From Bolinopsis microptera (lineage: Eukaryota > Ctenophora > Tentaculata > Lobata > Bolinopsidae), in contig NC_087084.1 of assembly GCF_026151205.1 (NCBI RefSeq), positions 13,603,453 through 13,667,452 of the forward strand: a stretch of 64,000 nt of DNA. Reading direction: 5' to 3'. Made by a program: the position numbers and the translations under genes. Below are positions 1 to 11,252 of the stretch, piece after piece. The number at the start of each line of letters is the position of its first letter. Within the stretch, counting starts at the first letter, position 1. Under the pieces are notes generated by a model that worked only from the letters and a program-made list of their open reading frames with translations, was not told the origin of the DNA and did no database searches.

Positions 1-839
1 GATAATGAGATTATTAAAACACCTGCCTCAGTTTAGTTGTCCCATGAGCCACAGCCTAAACTGTAATGAATATAATTGTAATTCTTATTAAACTGCCAGT
101 CGTTGTAATCGATCGCACCTTTCTTAAGTTCAAGGTACATGACTCATCAGACTTTGAGAAGATTTACGGTTCAAGTTAAGTTTTAATTTACCTATGCTTT
201 AATTGTCTGCGATAATTGGGACGCGGTGGAATGTAATTCTGACTAGGAGTCTTGATATTAATGTCGTCATTTTACAATCCAATTTAAATTTAATTTAATT
301 CCGAGTTCGAACGAAGTGGAACAGCAACAGAATAATAAAAGTTAGTGATTTCGGGTGATAGAAGTAATGAGGGGCTGGTGGTAAATGGACAATAATTATT
401 AATCTGGAAGGTGGTATAGCAATTTGTCATTCAGATTTGCCATCTTGAAGTCCAAGACAGCAAGACATGGCAGCCAAGAATTTTAACTGTAAGAACTATA
501 ATAACAAATAATTTGAGAACACGAGGAAACATGAACAGAACTGAACAGGAACAACAACCACACTCAAAGACTGAGGAATCAGGAGGACTCTGCATCCCAG
601 GAACCGCGATGCAACTATTTAGCTATCATCGCTCAATAAATTTAATCGGTTTGGTATCGACCGGCCTACATACTTTGATTTTCCGACTTTAAAGCTGACT
701 TAGGAAACCAGTGAATTAATTTTACCTTCTTTGTTCTTAACATTAACTCGTTGATTTTATTTAAATATATCGCTTTTTTGTCTTTTCGTTTTTCCCCAAA
801 AAAAACCAGTACATTGTGCAGAAAGTTGGAAATTAATAA
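1..839. other. No recognisable gene or repeat
   Basis: AT-rich sequence with short open frames only. I see no protein-family signature, hairpin or tandem array. Confidence 0.5.
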
Positions 840-867
840 TTGTGGATGTCGATCGTAAATACTAAAA

Positions 868-1047
868 ATTTACAACCTACCAGGACGTTGTATTACGTGG
901 TGACCCCCACAGTCGCTTCACTATATCGTCTTCGACTTCGTGCGCGGCGGGTCATACAACGTATGACAACCAGGATGCGCGCCGAGTTGGACTCGTCGAC
1001 GGTCCTAATATACATGGAACAAATATTTTACGAGTATCACCCGTTAA
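868..1047 (+). repeat. Dispersed MITE-like repeat 'Ra', copy 1
   Basis: Parts of this block recur at 36060-36186 in reverse orientation and at 38534-38650 in forward orientation. Shared landmarks are the core gcggcgggtcatacaacg, the near-palindrome GTCATACAACGTATGAC, and the gccgagttggactcgtcgac stretch. The short open frame here is repeat-derived and matches no family I know. Ends and target duplications were not resolved. Confidence 0.7.
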
Positions 1048-1064
1048 ACTAGGGGGTGCACGAT

Positions 1065-1694
1065 AAAAACAAACTTGCTCGGATTTAAAAAATTTTTGTA
1101 CCACTGTTTTCTAGAGACTGTGAGAATTTTCACAATACCAAATTTGTCATATCATAACTTTTTGGAAAAATCAGTGAGATTCGCCTAGGTGCCATATTTG
1201 ATGGTGCGCGGCTTTTGGAGCTAAAGTAGCTGTAAAAGTCGCGTAATTTGACCAAATTCGTCCAAATTCGACCATTTTTGTCGTACTATTCGGATATATC
1301 TTCAGCCCAGGAACCCTGACCGGATGGGGCTTAACTTTGAAAGTAAAAGAGTTGGAGACTTTCGGTTTTTTGTAACATGTTCCTCTTTTAAAAGTAACGT
1401 TACCTCTCCAGGAGGAAAATTCAAGACAACGTAATTGTTGAGTTATCTCAAAATCTCCAGAAAAGTCCCCTTTCGGGCCGATTAAAAGTTTGCAACTTTA
1501 ACTTTGCGGATTCCTGTACTCTGGTTGGCTGAATTGTGTCACGTGGTAGCTGCCTGAACATTGGAATGCGACACGCGTGCAAATCATGCTTGTTGTCGCG
1601 CGCGAGGTCAAGCCGTCTGTTTAAATTAAACCAATTCTAGTACCACCACCAGCCGGTAACTTTTCCTGGGTTAACAACAAAAACCATGCTCAAG
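1065..1694. other. No recognisable feature
   Basis: Non-repetitive within the window, with no coding signature. A short local repetition (accaaattcgtccaaattcg) near 1250-1275 is the only structure seen. Confidence 0.45.
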
Positions 1695-1979
1695 TAGTGT
1701 ATGTACTAAGAGCATCAACTTGCGGGTGAACATTTTATGTCTCAAAACCCAACATATTATACATCATTGGAAAGGTCTCATTGAGTAGAGTCATATGGTA
1801 CCAAGTTTTGGGGAAATGGCTGCTCCTAGCGAAAGTTATAGCCCGTCAAAGTCCCAAAATTGTCACTTTAGACAACGGGGCGGGGCATCGTGTTCTTAAA
1901 GTTTTTGACGAATTTTTTTTACAGCATATTGTTTATCACATTTTTTTACACAAGATTTGCTGTATGCCGTAATTTTTAA
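1695..1979 (+). repeat. Dispersed repeat 'Rb', copy 1
   Basis: About 285 bp that recurs in reverse orientation at 19628-19907. Similarity runs from gtatgtactaagagcatc to a tgctgtatgccgtaattt end with scattered substitutions. It contains an open frame of about 60 codons in both copies that resembles no protein I know. Mobile origin is inferred from dispersal only. Confidence 0.75.
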
Positions 1980-2156
1980 TCCATTATTACAGTCACAATC
2001 AATTTATTTTGTCATCAGAGTTTGAATTACGTAAAGAGACAATCTGTATTCCGCATGGTTCCCGGCGCGCTAGTTTGTCTACAAATTATTAATTCGCGCG
2101 TTACAATACAGAAGATGAATCCGAGATTGTGGAACCAGATGATACGGTTTTTGAGG

Positions 2157-2430
2157 CATTTTAATACGGTCATTTTAGTCTGTTAAAGTAATTTCAGAGT
2201 GCTGGAAATGGTTTCACGGTGTAGGGGGATGTGTTTACTAACTATTTTGACGTCAAAATTATCGCCAGAGGCTCCCTGAGTCATGGAATGAACGGAATGA
2301 ACAAAAATGAAATTTTTTCTAAAACTCATCGGATTGCCCCAAAACAGGTCGGAATCGTTTGGTATTGACCCTTATAGTGTTCCTACAAAGTTTGGTGGCC
2401 CTAGCACTCCCAGAACGCCCACTAGAGACT
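2157..2430 (+). repeat. Dispersed repeat 'Rc', copy 1
   Basis: About 270 bp shared with 13796-14058 in the same orientation; the landmark gtgtagggggatgtgttt is in both. It lies immediately 5' of the LINE endonuclease fragment, while copy 2 lies immediately 3' of a LINE reverse transcriptase. The first ~40 codons of the open frame running into the endonuclease fragment come from this repeat. Confidence 0.75.
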
Positions 2431-3065
2431 TGATTCCATTTCCGTATCAAAAAGCTTCGAAAGAAATCCGACTTAAAGAGGGGGCAGAGATTCTTGCTGT
2501 GGAGTTTACAACATCAACGGGCATTAAATTTGTTATCTGTACATGTTATCGTGTTGGTACACTGTGCTTTGCAAATCATGAAAAAATTCTTGGATCTCTG
2601 AAAACTCTTCTTCGGAGAAGAGGGCTAAGCAAAGTATTTATCCTGGGAGATTTCAACCTGACTGGAGTCTCCTGGTCTACCTTGGCCGGCTCCTGTCCTA
2701 TTGAGCAGATTTTTGTCGAATCTTTTGTAGACCTTGGCCTTCGGCAATGTGTACTTACACCCACACATTGCAAAGGCAAAACACTGGACCTTTTGCTCAC
2801 AAACTCTGAGTCTAATATCAGTGACCTAATGGTAGGTGAGCGAGATAGCGTCTGTAAGTCTGATCATTTTCCAATCAACTTTAAGATCAACATTAAGGTA
2901 AATAGGAAGAAGCCGGTTAAGCGTATGTGCTATAACTATAAAAACGTGAACTGGGAGAGGCTAAACCATGAACTCCGGCACACAGACTGGAATGCATTGC
3001 TTATAGTAGAGGCTGTTACGGGCAAATATCACGCTTTTTTGCTCGAGCCCTGGGACTTCTTTTAG
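2431..3065 (+). pseudogene. LINE endonuclease (EEP) domain fragment
   Basis: This is the C-terminal half of an apurinic-type endonuclease domain of a non-LTR retrotransposon; in an intact element it nicks target DNA for target-primed reverse transcription. The frame opens at 2307 inside repeat Rc and stops at 3063-3065. Counting from 2307, the catalytic-fold motifs are GDFN at residues 114-117, KTLDLLLT at about 158-165 and SDH at 185-187, followed by the R..YNYKNVNW linker common in CR1/L2-like ORF2 proteins. The N-terminal catalytic part (the Glu-containing motif) is absent and LINE similarity fades after residue ~232, so the copy is truncated at both ends. It may belong to the same family as the reverse transcriptase at 11253-13388. 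Confidence 0.8.
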
Positions 3066-3964
3066 GGTTCTTATATGATAGAATGGAGTGTACTGAACAC
3101 TCTGACGGTATCGGGAACCTTCTAGAGCCTTCAGAAGCTGTGTTGTGAGCACTTTACTGCCTAAACTTCGGACATCTACAGACACCGGAATATCGACTAA
3201 AAATTTTTTCTGAGTTGTTCCCCTAATTTCTCTTAGGTTGCTTAAGCCCCAGAAAGTGTCAGATCGTCTAAATATTGCTCCATTCCGGTGTTAGAGACCT
3301 CGAAAATTTCGACCACGTAGAACGTGTTGCGCGTCGTATGTAGTGTTTACAATGAAAAAAGTGCACTTAAATCTGATTCGGTTGCGGCGCGTGACGTATC
3401 TAGCACGATATTTGCTCAAAAGCGCGTCACTGCGCCAGAAACCTCGTGGTACCGTAACACTGTAGAAAATAGATAATCACGAGACACAATAAACGTATCA
3501 TCACTATGCAAAGTTAATGTTAAAATGATACAATAGCCCTGCTTTAACAGATTAATCCACATAAACACTATATTTCTACAGATGCCACCGATCGGTAAAT
3601 CGAACATGTTTTTGAAGATAAATCGTCTGACGGAACGATTGCTGATAGAATACTACTAGCATAGTCACAACATCTACAAAGCTGCCATATAGCCTGACTG
3701 ACAATTTTCTCGACTGACTGACAATGTTTCTTCTTTTTCCCCATTTAGAATACAAAGATTAGTACATTTTAGCTTATGATTAATATTATATTTTTACCTA
3801 TAGTTTACCTAGATTTCTACATTGAAAGATTTCTTTTCTAATCTCCGTTATGAGTGCTGTCTTTGTTAAAGTGTTATCATCTCTATCCGAATCTATTGTT
3901 GTGGCAAGATTAGATATAAACTCGTCTTACCGACATTGTCTTTCTGAAAACTGATGTGATCAGA
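3066..3964. other. No recognisable gene
   Basis: AT-rich spacer. Short frames on both strands show no family motifs. Confidence 0.45.
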
Positions 3965-5287
3965 TTAAACATTGCTGGAGTTTGCAGCGTTCTCAGATAA
4001 ATTAGACGTCACATAGTCATTGTACTTAAGCTTCAAGTCAGACACGAGGTACAGTTCTGGTAAAACATTCTCCTGCTCCAGTTAAAAGGTCCGTACAGCG
4101 TCAATACCTGCACTCATTAATGCAGCATTGGTGTTGTCGTGCGTGGACACGTGTCTTTCCATTTTAGAACAGGTTTTTAGAGACAGGTTTTAAACTTACA
4201 GCTTCAGATAATTTACCCTTCAATTGTTTCACCCTCGAGTTGCTGTACCTCAAACGACACGTTTTGTGATATCTACCTAGCTTGCTATAGAGATATTTTC
4301 CGAGACTCTCAGGGTTAAGAACAGGGCACTTGTTCATGTGCGAATCAGGATTAACATCGATGTTGCACAGATCCTGACGATTTCTGTAGATGTCCACAGA
4401 TAGTATGTTGCGAAATCGACGAAGAAACTTTTATCTTTTCCTTGAATCAGACTATCCTTTTTCGTTTCTAACGTCTAGGGAAATTCGTATTGTTAAAGAA
4501 GAATATCCTCTCATACTCTTAAAATTAAATCGAGATAATATGTATAATAATTATATTTGCGAGCAAAAGTTTCACACAAACCTGTTCAACCTGGCATATG
4601 AAACACAAGTCTCAGTCCATTTCAAACAAATCAACATCTGGTCCACTTGATTGGGAACTAAATGAAGAAAGTCTCCACATTTTCTTAGTTCTATTCGAGG
4701 AGGCCGAGGGTGACAAAGGCGGGACTTTTTCCACTTGGATGGCAATAGCTTCTTCAATCTTCATCACAAGAAGATTCGTCAATTTCAGAAACAGCACTGT
4801 ACACCTGCAAATACTTTATTACTTCCCACATTTATATCAACAGTATCATATCACATAAGTTTGAGATCGTACAACCTACAAGTGTTATATCATTTTAAAA
4901 GTTTGCAAATCCGATAGAAATGGATTAAAAATTACTACTCGCTGTCTATTTAACTTTGAATAATAATGTTTTTAAATGTTAGTAAAACAGGAGGAAACAA
5001 CTCACCCTGTTATAGTTGTCTTTTACATAGTTAAGACACTGAATACACAAAAAAGAGGTTTGCTTTGGTGAGTACAACCCAGGATTGATCTTCTGCAGCA
5101 GGGCGAGGAATTCTCTAGACTGTTTTGTCATTCGTTCACTTTCAGAGCGGAAGAAAACTGTTTCATTAAAATCCTTTATTTCTATTCGGGTACAGATACA
5201 GCACTCTGAAAATTGATGAATGATCATATTTTTGTATACCTTACGGCAAAGTCTTATGTCTGTGGTAAAAGAATGATATTCTTTCAA
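3965..5287 (-). pseudogene. Degenerate Cys-rich gene fragment, family unknown
   Basis: Several minus-strand pieces look like remnants of one gene. The upstream piece (5287-4979) has a CC.C motif and, 45-50 residues later, a C..C pair near LCIQCLNYV, suggesting a Zn-binding module. The piece at 4397-4164 carries RYHKTCRLRYSN, like the His/Cys motifs of transposon-associated cnidarian proteins. A further piece from 4186 to 3965 is open except for one TAA and reads as plausible protein. Frames shift between pieces and no splice sites join them convincingly. I do not recognise the family, and chance open frames cannot be excluded. Confidence 0.3.
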
Positions 5288-5299
5288 TAGTATTTGTCT

Positions 5300-5572
5300 G
5301 TGAGAGTCTCTAAGTTTCGATGGAGAATGTTAGGACATATCTTAAGAGGACAGGAAGACTCACCAGCATACACCTCTATGTTATTTGCTATAAATTCTGA
5401 TATTTTTATGGAAGGGAGACGGGGTAGACCATGTTTAAACTTATTAGATGTTATTAGAAAAGACTTGACTAGTAGAAATCTTGATATTAGACTTAAGAAT
5501 TTGACTGATTTCGAAGACCTTAGATTTTTAGCTTTAGATAGGGAGGAGTGGAAGAAGTTAGAAGATGGTTGA
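5300..5572 (+). pseudogene. C-terminal tail of a LINE ORF2 protein
   Basis: About 90 codons ending in a stop at 5570-5572. The pattern WRMLGHILR, then DSPAYTSMLFA, then GRRGRP and a final DREEW is typical of the extreme C-terminus of non-LTR retrotransposon polyproteins, after the reverse transcriptase. Upstream sequence is unrelated, so it is a 5'-truncated insertion or relic. The following ~120 bp would be its 3' UTR; no poly(A) tail or target duplication was found. Confidence 0.65.
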
Positions 5573-5923
5573 TGTCTTTGTTTTCTTTTTTATGCGTTTT
5601 GATATCTATAAGGTGCCTAGGATGCTCTTTTAAAGAGATATTTCGTACTTTGAAAGATTTACTACTACTAGTATTTTATTAAAGCCTAAACTTAACTTCT
5701 ACCAATTCAAAATTGTTTATGTCGGTCTCCCCTCCTTGAGCCACTTTTCACATAGCTATTGAGTATAAATCACTCTAGCACAAGCGACTTCAAACCCCCT
5801 CCCCTAGGCTGGATTAGGTTATATGTGAACTGTGCTCTAGTGCATGACTGACTTTACATAATGCAGAGCATGCAAAGTTTTGATGTTTCATAAACTTATG
5901 AATAAAGTTTTAAAAATCGTGAC
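5573..5923. other. LINE 3' flank and AT-rich spacer
   Basis: No gene seen. The segment ends at the target duplication of the next element. Confidence 0.4.
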
Positions 5924-5939
5924 ATAAAAAGCAGTGGTC

Positions 5940-6080
5940 GCCCGGTGCCCCGGCCAAAATCACAACCCCCAGCCCTTCCCGGCCCCGGCCAAAAATTAGC
6001 AATTCGCCGGGGGTAAACACCGGCCCCGGCCAATAAATTTAACCCCGGCCAATTCTCAGTGGTCAGCCCGGGGGGATACA
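5940..6080. repeat. GC-rich CCGGCC-repeat block at the 5' end of the hAT-like element
   Basis: Multiple short ccccggcc copies form a GC island in otherwise AT-rich DNA, with a diverged inverted counterpart at 8565-8645. They probably act as the element's subterminal repeats. Confidence 0.6.
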
Positions 6081-6082
6081 AC

Positions 6083-6180
6083 GGTCATTAATGTGCATAA
6101 TTGGGCATAAATGGGCATTAATGTGCATTAATGTATATGTATATTTCAGCAAAATTCTATAATACTGACATTAATGACCA
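6083..6180 (+). repeat. Subterminal direct repeat, left copy
   Basis: Consists of (g)gcataaatgggcattaatg units followed by a block ending ctgacattaatgacc. The same block, directly oriented, occurs at 8455-8562 on the other side of the polypurine array. Confidence 0.8.
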
Positions 6181-6585
6181 GGTTTTTTTGCAATCCTTTC
6201 AAAATTTCGTGTAATACTTATTTTACAACATTCTCGCTCACATGAGCTTGATTGTTGGTGTGCACTGTGCGTGTATGAGACGACGTAAATAGGAACAACA
6301 ATATTTAAAAAATAATTGAGCTGAGGTTGGAAGTACGATAACCATATTAAAACTGTTGGTAGTTCCAGATAATTTCACCGGAAATTTTGTGCTAAATCAA
6401 ATTTGGGACTTTGCATAGATATAGATGGATATGATTATGCGCCGCACCCTCGGATTCATGATCACTTGTCATCGCGTTATGAATTAGTTACAGTGAGTTA
6501 CACTTGTACAGTCGTCAAGTTTTGGTCAAAGACAGTTTAAGCCAATGCTAACTCAGCCGTCAAATTTCAGTCAAAACTGATTTAA

Positions 6586-8309
6586 TGGAGGACTGAGAAG
6601 GAGGAGGACTGAGGAGAACTGAGGAGGAGTAGGAGGAGGAGTGAACAGGAGGAGGAGGGGGACTAGGGCCAGGGAGGACTGAGGAGGAGGAGGACTAAGG
6701 ATAAGGATGAGGAGCAGGACTGAGGAGGAGGATGAGGACTTAGGAGGAGGACTGAGGAGTACTGAGGAGCATGGCTGAGGAGGATGGCTGAGGAGGATGA
6801 CTGAGGAAGACTGAGGAGTACGAGGAGGAGGAGGAGAAGGAGAAGTAGGAGGACCTAGGAGGAGGAGGACCCAGGAGGAGGACTCATGAGGTAGAGGAGG
6901 AGGAGGACTCAGGAGGAGAACTTAGGAGGAATGAGAAGGAGGAGGACTAAGGAGAACTGAGGAGGACAACTGGAGGAGGAATGAATAGGAGGAGGAGGAG
7001 GGGGACTGGGGGAGGACTATCATGAGGAAGGACTGACGAGAAGGATGAGGAGGAGGACTGAGGAGGAGGACTGAGGACTGAGGAGGAAGAGGAGGAGGAT
7101 GAAGAGGAAGACCCAGGAGGAGGACTCAGGAGGAAGAGGACTCAGGAGGAGGACTGAGAAGGAGGACTGAGGAGTACTGAGGAGGATGGCTGAGGAGGAT
7201 GGCTGAGGAGGATGACTGAGGAGGATGACTGAGAGGGAGGAGGACCCAGGAGGAGGATGAGGACTGACGAGGAGGAGGAGGACTGAAGGACTGAGGAGGA
7301 TTGAGGAGGATTGCTGAGGAGGATGACTGAGAGGGAGGAGGAGGAGGAGGAGGAAGAGGATTGAGGAGGAGGAGAAGGACTGAGGAGGAGAAGAAGGAGG
7401 ACCTAGGAGGAGGAGGAGGAGGAGGAGGACCTAGGAGAAGAAGGAGGACCTAGGAGGAGGAGGAGGAGGAGGAGGAGGAAGACTTAGGAGGAGGAGGACT
7501 CAGGAGGAGGACTGAGAAGGAGGAGGACTCAGGAGGATGGCTGAGTAGGATGGTTCAGGAGGATGACTGAGGAGGAGGAGGAGAGGGACTGAGGAGGAGA
7601 AGGAGGAGGACCTAGGAGGAGGAGGACCAATGAGGAGGACTCAGGAAGAGGACTGAGGAGGACTGAGAAGGAGGAGGACTGAGGAGTGCTGAGGAGGATG
7701 GCTGAGGAGGATGACTGAGAGGGAGGAGGAGAAGAAGGACTGAGGAGAAGGAGAAGGAGGAGGACCTAGGAGGAGGAGGACCCAGTAGGAGGACTGAGGA
7801 GGAAGAGGAGGAGGATGACTCAGGAGAAGGATGAGGAGGAGGACTTAGGAGGAGGAGGAGGAGGAGGAGAAGGAGGAGGACCTAGGAGGAGGAGGACTCA
7901 GGAGGAGGAGGACTCAGGAGGAGGAGGACTCAGGAGGAGGACTCAGGAGGAGGACTCAGGAAGAGGACTCCGGAGGAGGACTGAGAATGAGGAGGACTGA
8001 GGAGAACTGAGGAGGAGGGGGACTGAGGGAGGACTGAGGAGGAGGGGACTTGGGGAGGACTGAGGAGGAGGAGGACTGACGAGAAGGATGAGGAGGAGGA
8101 CTGATGAGGAGGACTGATGATTGAGGAGGAAGAGGAGGAGGATGACCCAGGAGGAGGACCCAGGTGGAGGACCCAGGAGGAGGACCCAGGAGGAGGACCC
8201 AGGAGGAGGAGGAGAACGACTGAGGAGGAGGTGGAAGAAGAGGAGGAGGAAGAAGAGGAGGAGGAGGAGGAAGAGGAGGAGGAGGAGGAAGAGGAGGAGG
8301 AAGCATCTT
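6586..8309 (+). repeat. Polypurine GGA/GAG minisatellite array
   Basis: About 1.7 kb of nearly pure purine on the + strand, built from irregular gaggaggactgagga-like units with GGAGGA runs. It lies wholly inside the hAT-like element between two direct subterminal repeats. Long open frames on both strands (Glu/Arg-rich on +, Pro/Ser/Leu-rich on -) are consequences of composition and are not called as genes. Such tracts can form triplex (H-) DNA and expand or contract readily. Confidence 0.9.
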
Positions 8310-8454
8310 AATGTAATTTCTATTTTTGTTATTTTTTGTCCGTTTTTGTCCGCTCTATTTTTTGTCCGTTTTGAAAATATAGGGTACCAAACGGACAAAA
8401 AACATGATCCCCCGCCCCCCAGCTAACATAGGTAACAAATTTTGTAGTAGTTCG

Positions 8455-8562
8455 TGGTCATTTATGTGCATTAATGGGCATAAATGGGCATAAATGGGCA
8501 TTAATGTGCATTAATGTATATGTATATTTCAGCAAAATTCTATAATACTGACATTAATGACC
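8455..8562 (+). repeat. Subterminal direct repeat, right copy
   Basis: Directly repeats 6083-6180 with one extra gggcataaat unit. Direct rather than inverted orientation inside an otherwise inverted-terminus element suggests internal duplication or conversion. Confidence 0.8.
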
Positions 8563-8881
8563 GTTGTATGCCCCCCGTCAGCCCCAGCCCCGGCTATATT
8601 GGGGCTCCCCGGCGGCCGGCCCCGGTCAGAATCCTGCCCCTGGTCGACCACTGATAAAAAGTTAACTCACTGGATTTGTCCAAAAGCGAGAGAAAGTACT
8701 ATACTGAGAAAGCACTTATACGTCACCACCAGAGGGCCTAGAGAGGTTATCTTTGTCTGTTTAATTGAATATTGAGTATATAATATGAGATTTAAGATGA
8801 ACATGATAGATATAATGTCCAAATTCTAAAGTTCCACCAAAATTGAGTCACATTAAACTTGGTTAACACAACAATTTTCTT

Positions 8882-8947
8882 TTCACTATGTCAAATCACC
8901 TACTATAATCACCTACTAAATTATAGTAGGTGATTTGACATAGTGAA
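8882..8947. repeat. Perfect 28-bp inverted repeat (hairpin)
   Basis: Arms 8882-8909 and 8920-8947 are exact reverse complements with a 10-nt loop that contains another cacctacta fragment of the arm. Probably a palindromic MITE remnant; no target duplication identified. Confidence 0.85.
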
Positions 8948-9470
8948 GTGTAAACTAAATTATTATTTATAATAATTACCTGTCGGAGGGATTTAAGTGT
9001 TCCTTTGAACAGTCCTTTTCTGGAAGGTTGAGAGCTTTCAATACATCCAGAGAGCCAAATTGGATTTGTCCTTCTTTCGGGCATTATATGCAGTCTTTGA
9101 TATGATGCCTTGTACATTTTGAAACCCTGCAGTTATCATTATTCAATACTTATAGAGCCTTAGATAAGGGGTTAGGGGTCGTTCACATAATATTGTGTAA
9201 TTGCAATATAGTGAGGTTACTGTACATTTCCAACCCTTTGTCATGTATATCACAACAGATGATGTTAAAAGCATAATAATATTATGATACAGTTTTACAG
9301 TTTTTGTTACGTGTTGATAATCTAGCTCTTACTTCTATTTTATCGCTACATTACAACTGCCGGTTGGATCACTGAACTCGCGGAAGCTACGAACCGTGAC
9401 AATGAATCTGAGTTTTCAGTTGAAACGTTCAAAAAGCCAGTGAAGTCAGTTTCAGTAAAACATTTGTAAT
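8948..9470. other. No recognisable gene
   Basis: AT-rich spacer. The minus-strand frame at 9117-8896 overlaps the hairpin and shows no family signature. Confidence 0.4.
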
Positions 9471-9494
9471 TTGTATTCTGCGTATCAGACTACC

Positions 9495-9781
9495 GATAAT
9501 CATGTAAGTACGTTTCTGGATAACAAGAAAGATATGGAGGAGTTGAAGAGCGATCTGATCCGATCGCAAAGTACTGTTATCAAGCTGCAGGCTGAACTTC
9601 TGGAAACTAAATCGAAGCAGTTGGAATCCGTGCACTCCAACGTCAAGACCGCCGGTCAAGACACTGTCCAAGCTGAGATGAACTCATACAGTCAAGCTGT
9701 GACTAAAAATGCACCTGTGCTTGCAGAAGAGAGTTTAAAAAAGGTTGTACAGAATGGTGTATCGGAAGAGGATCGCAGTAG
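9495..9781 (+). pseudogene. LINE ORF1 fragment (coiled coil)
   Basis: The frame from about 9471 encodes a heptad-rich segment (KKDMEELKSDLIRSQSTVIK) followed by VQAEMNSYSQAV. This parallels the minus-strand LINE ORF1 at 48328-49176, which has VESQFKSYSDTV at the equivalent place, and the two share the run toward E(D/N)RS. ORF1 proteins of CR1/L2-like LINEs are RNA-binding chaperones with a coiled coil and an RRM-like domain. Here only the coiled coil remains: homology stops where the hairpin at 9782-9892 begins. Confidence 0.65.
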
Positions 9782-9892
9782 GATCGTATCAGCGCCTTTC
9801 ATTCTACTCAACGCGTTTCATTCTCATATATGTCAAGCTTGTTTAGAGTAGAATGAAACGCGTTGAGTAGAATGAAAGGCGCTGATACGATC
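9782..9892. repeat. Perfect 43-bp inverted repeat interrupting LINE ORF1
   Basis: Arms 9782-9824 and 9850-9892 are exact reverse complements separated by 25 nt. The junction coincides with the loss of ORF1 similarity. It could be a foldback MITE, or the scar of a break repaired by template switching. No flanking target duplication is evident. Confidence 0.88.
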
Positions 9893-10010
9893 TCAATTAC
9901 ATACACAAATACATAGTACTTCCTAGACGGGAGTGATGGTTAATTATAAGGTAAATGTATTATACTCAAATATAATATATAAAAGGCCCCTGACACTACT
10001 ACTATTTATA

Positions 10011-10372
10011 AATTCAAAATCATGTTAAGAAGATAGCAGCAACTAATCCATATTATTTACAGTGCTCTATTTTATGTGTACTGAAGAGTGCCTTTACAAT
10101 ATTCCACTTTGTGGTGTAGATTTCCTCCATATCCAACAGGCAACACTGAATGAGTGATGGATGAGGGGGTTTAAGACAGGTGTTCCTGACATGTATTCAA
10201 AATTGCATTGAGAAGATAGCAGTAACTAATCTATATTATTTACAGTGCTCTATTTATGTACTGAAGGGTACCTTAACAATATTTCAGTTTGTGGTAGGGT
10301 TCCTCCACATCCAACAGGTAACACGGAATGAGTGATGGATGAGGGGGTTTAAGTAAGGCATTCCTGTCAAAA
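10011..10372. repeat. Tandem duplication, ~180-bp unit x2
   Basis: Unit 1 is about 10011-10195 and unit 2 about 10196-10372. Shared landmarks are gagtgatggatgaggggg, tccaacaggyaacac and agtgctctatt. Moderately diverged; no coding content. Confidence 0.8.
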
Positions 10373-11252
10373 GATCTATAATTAATCTTGTAAGGGTACC
10401 ACACAGTAGACATTATATTGTTGATTGTGAACCAAAAGTTTATTCATACCCACAATCGATAAATTATAAATCCAAATAGTCATATAAGCAATGCAATACT
10501 AAATTGGTGAAATTGTATTAACAAAAGGTATACAGCCAAGTAAAGGTATCTCAACAATATAACATTGAAGTTTAAGTATTAGAAATGGCACTCTACTATT
10601 AGAAAACACTTTACTGTACTGTATTAAACAATATTAAATGAAATGAAGCCAGAGAAGGCATGAACTTCAGAAAAGGACAATACACTAACGGTACAAAAAC
10701 TTAAATGAGTTTCAGGGAAGGGTTACTAAAATTTTACGGTAGCGCTCGATTTTATTCAAAAATTTTCAAAGTGCTCAGCACCACGAAAAATATAATTTTT
10801 TCTTCCGCTTTCAAAACTTGTTTTGACGCTGAAAAACTATCAAATAGTATTATTGAACAGTATTAAAACACTTTGTGGGCAAAAATATTTCATTGTGGAT
10901 GTATAAAGAGCCAAAAAAATTTTGCGCGCAAAAAAACATTTTTTTTTGAAGGTTTTTAAAAATTTTGAACAGGTTAACTCTTATGTGTGCTTATAAACTT
11001 AATATTAGCTAATGCGGCATATCAAAATGTATTAGAAACCGAAATATCTAAGCTTTTGCTTGAAATTAACCTATCGATAATCCTGAAAAACCTCAAAAAA
11101 TGACCATTTTTAGGGCCAAAAATCGGTTTTTTTTCAAATAAAACCAGGTTCCTCCCATTTTCAACACTTCCCACTATCACCAATCGATTCAGGGGCCAAA
11201 AATACGTCTTTTAAGATATGTCTGATGACTCTGGTGTATCGAGCAGAAAATC
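10373..11252. other. No recognisable gene
   Basis: AT-rich sequence with homopolymer A/T runs around 10900-11130, up to the 5' edge of the LINE. No motifs recognised. Confidence 0.4.

Larger units (their letters stand above)
5932..8653. mobile_element. hAT-like non-autonomous DNA transposon (2,722 bp)
   Basis: The element is bounded by an exact 8-bp direct repeat ATAAAAAG at 5924-5931 and 8654-8661. It starts CAGTGGTCG and ends CGACCACTG, a hAT-type inverted terminus with the 8-bp duplication expected of hAT transposases. Subterminal GC-rich blocks (5940-6080 and 8565-8645) are inverted relative to each other; for example gggggatacaacggtcatt near 6070 is matched in reverse by a block near 8555-8577. 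No transposase is encoded, so it must have been mobilised in trans. The interior is almost entirely a polypurine tandem array. Confidence 0.88.

Noticed and set aside
6586-8426. Several 60-150-codon frames on both strands (Glu/Arg-rich and Pro/Ser/Leu-rich)
   Set aside because: They follow from the stop-poor polypurine minisatellite and have no non-repetitive core.
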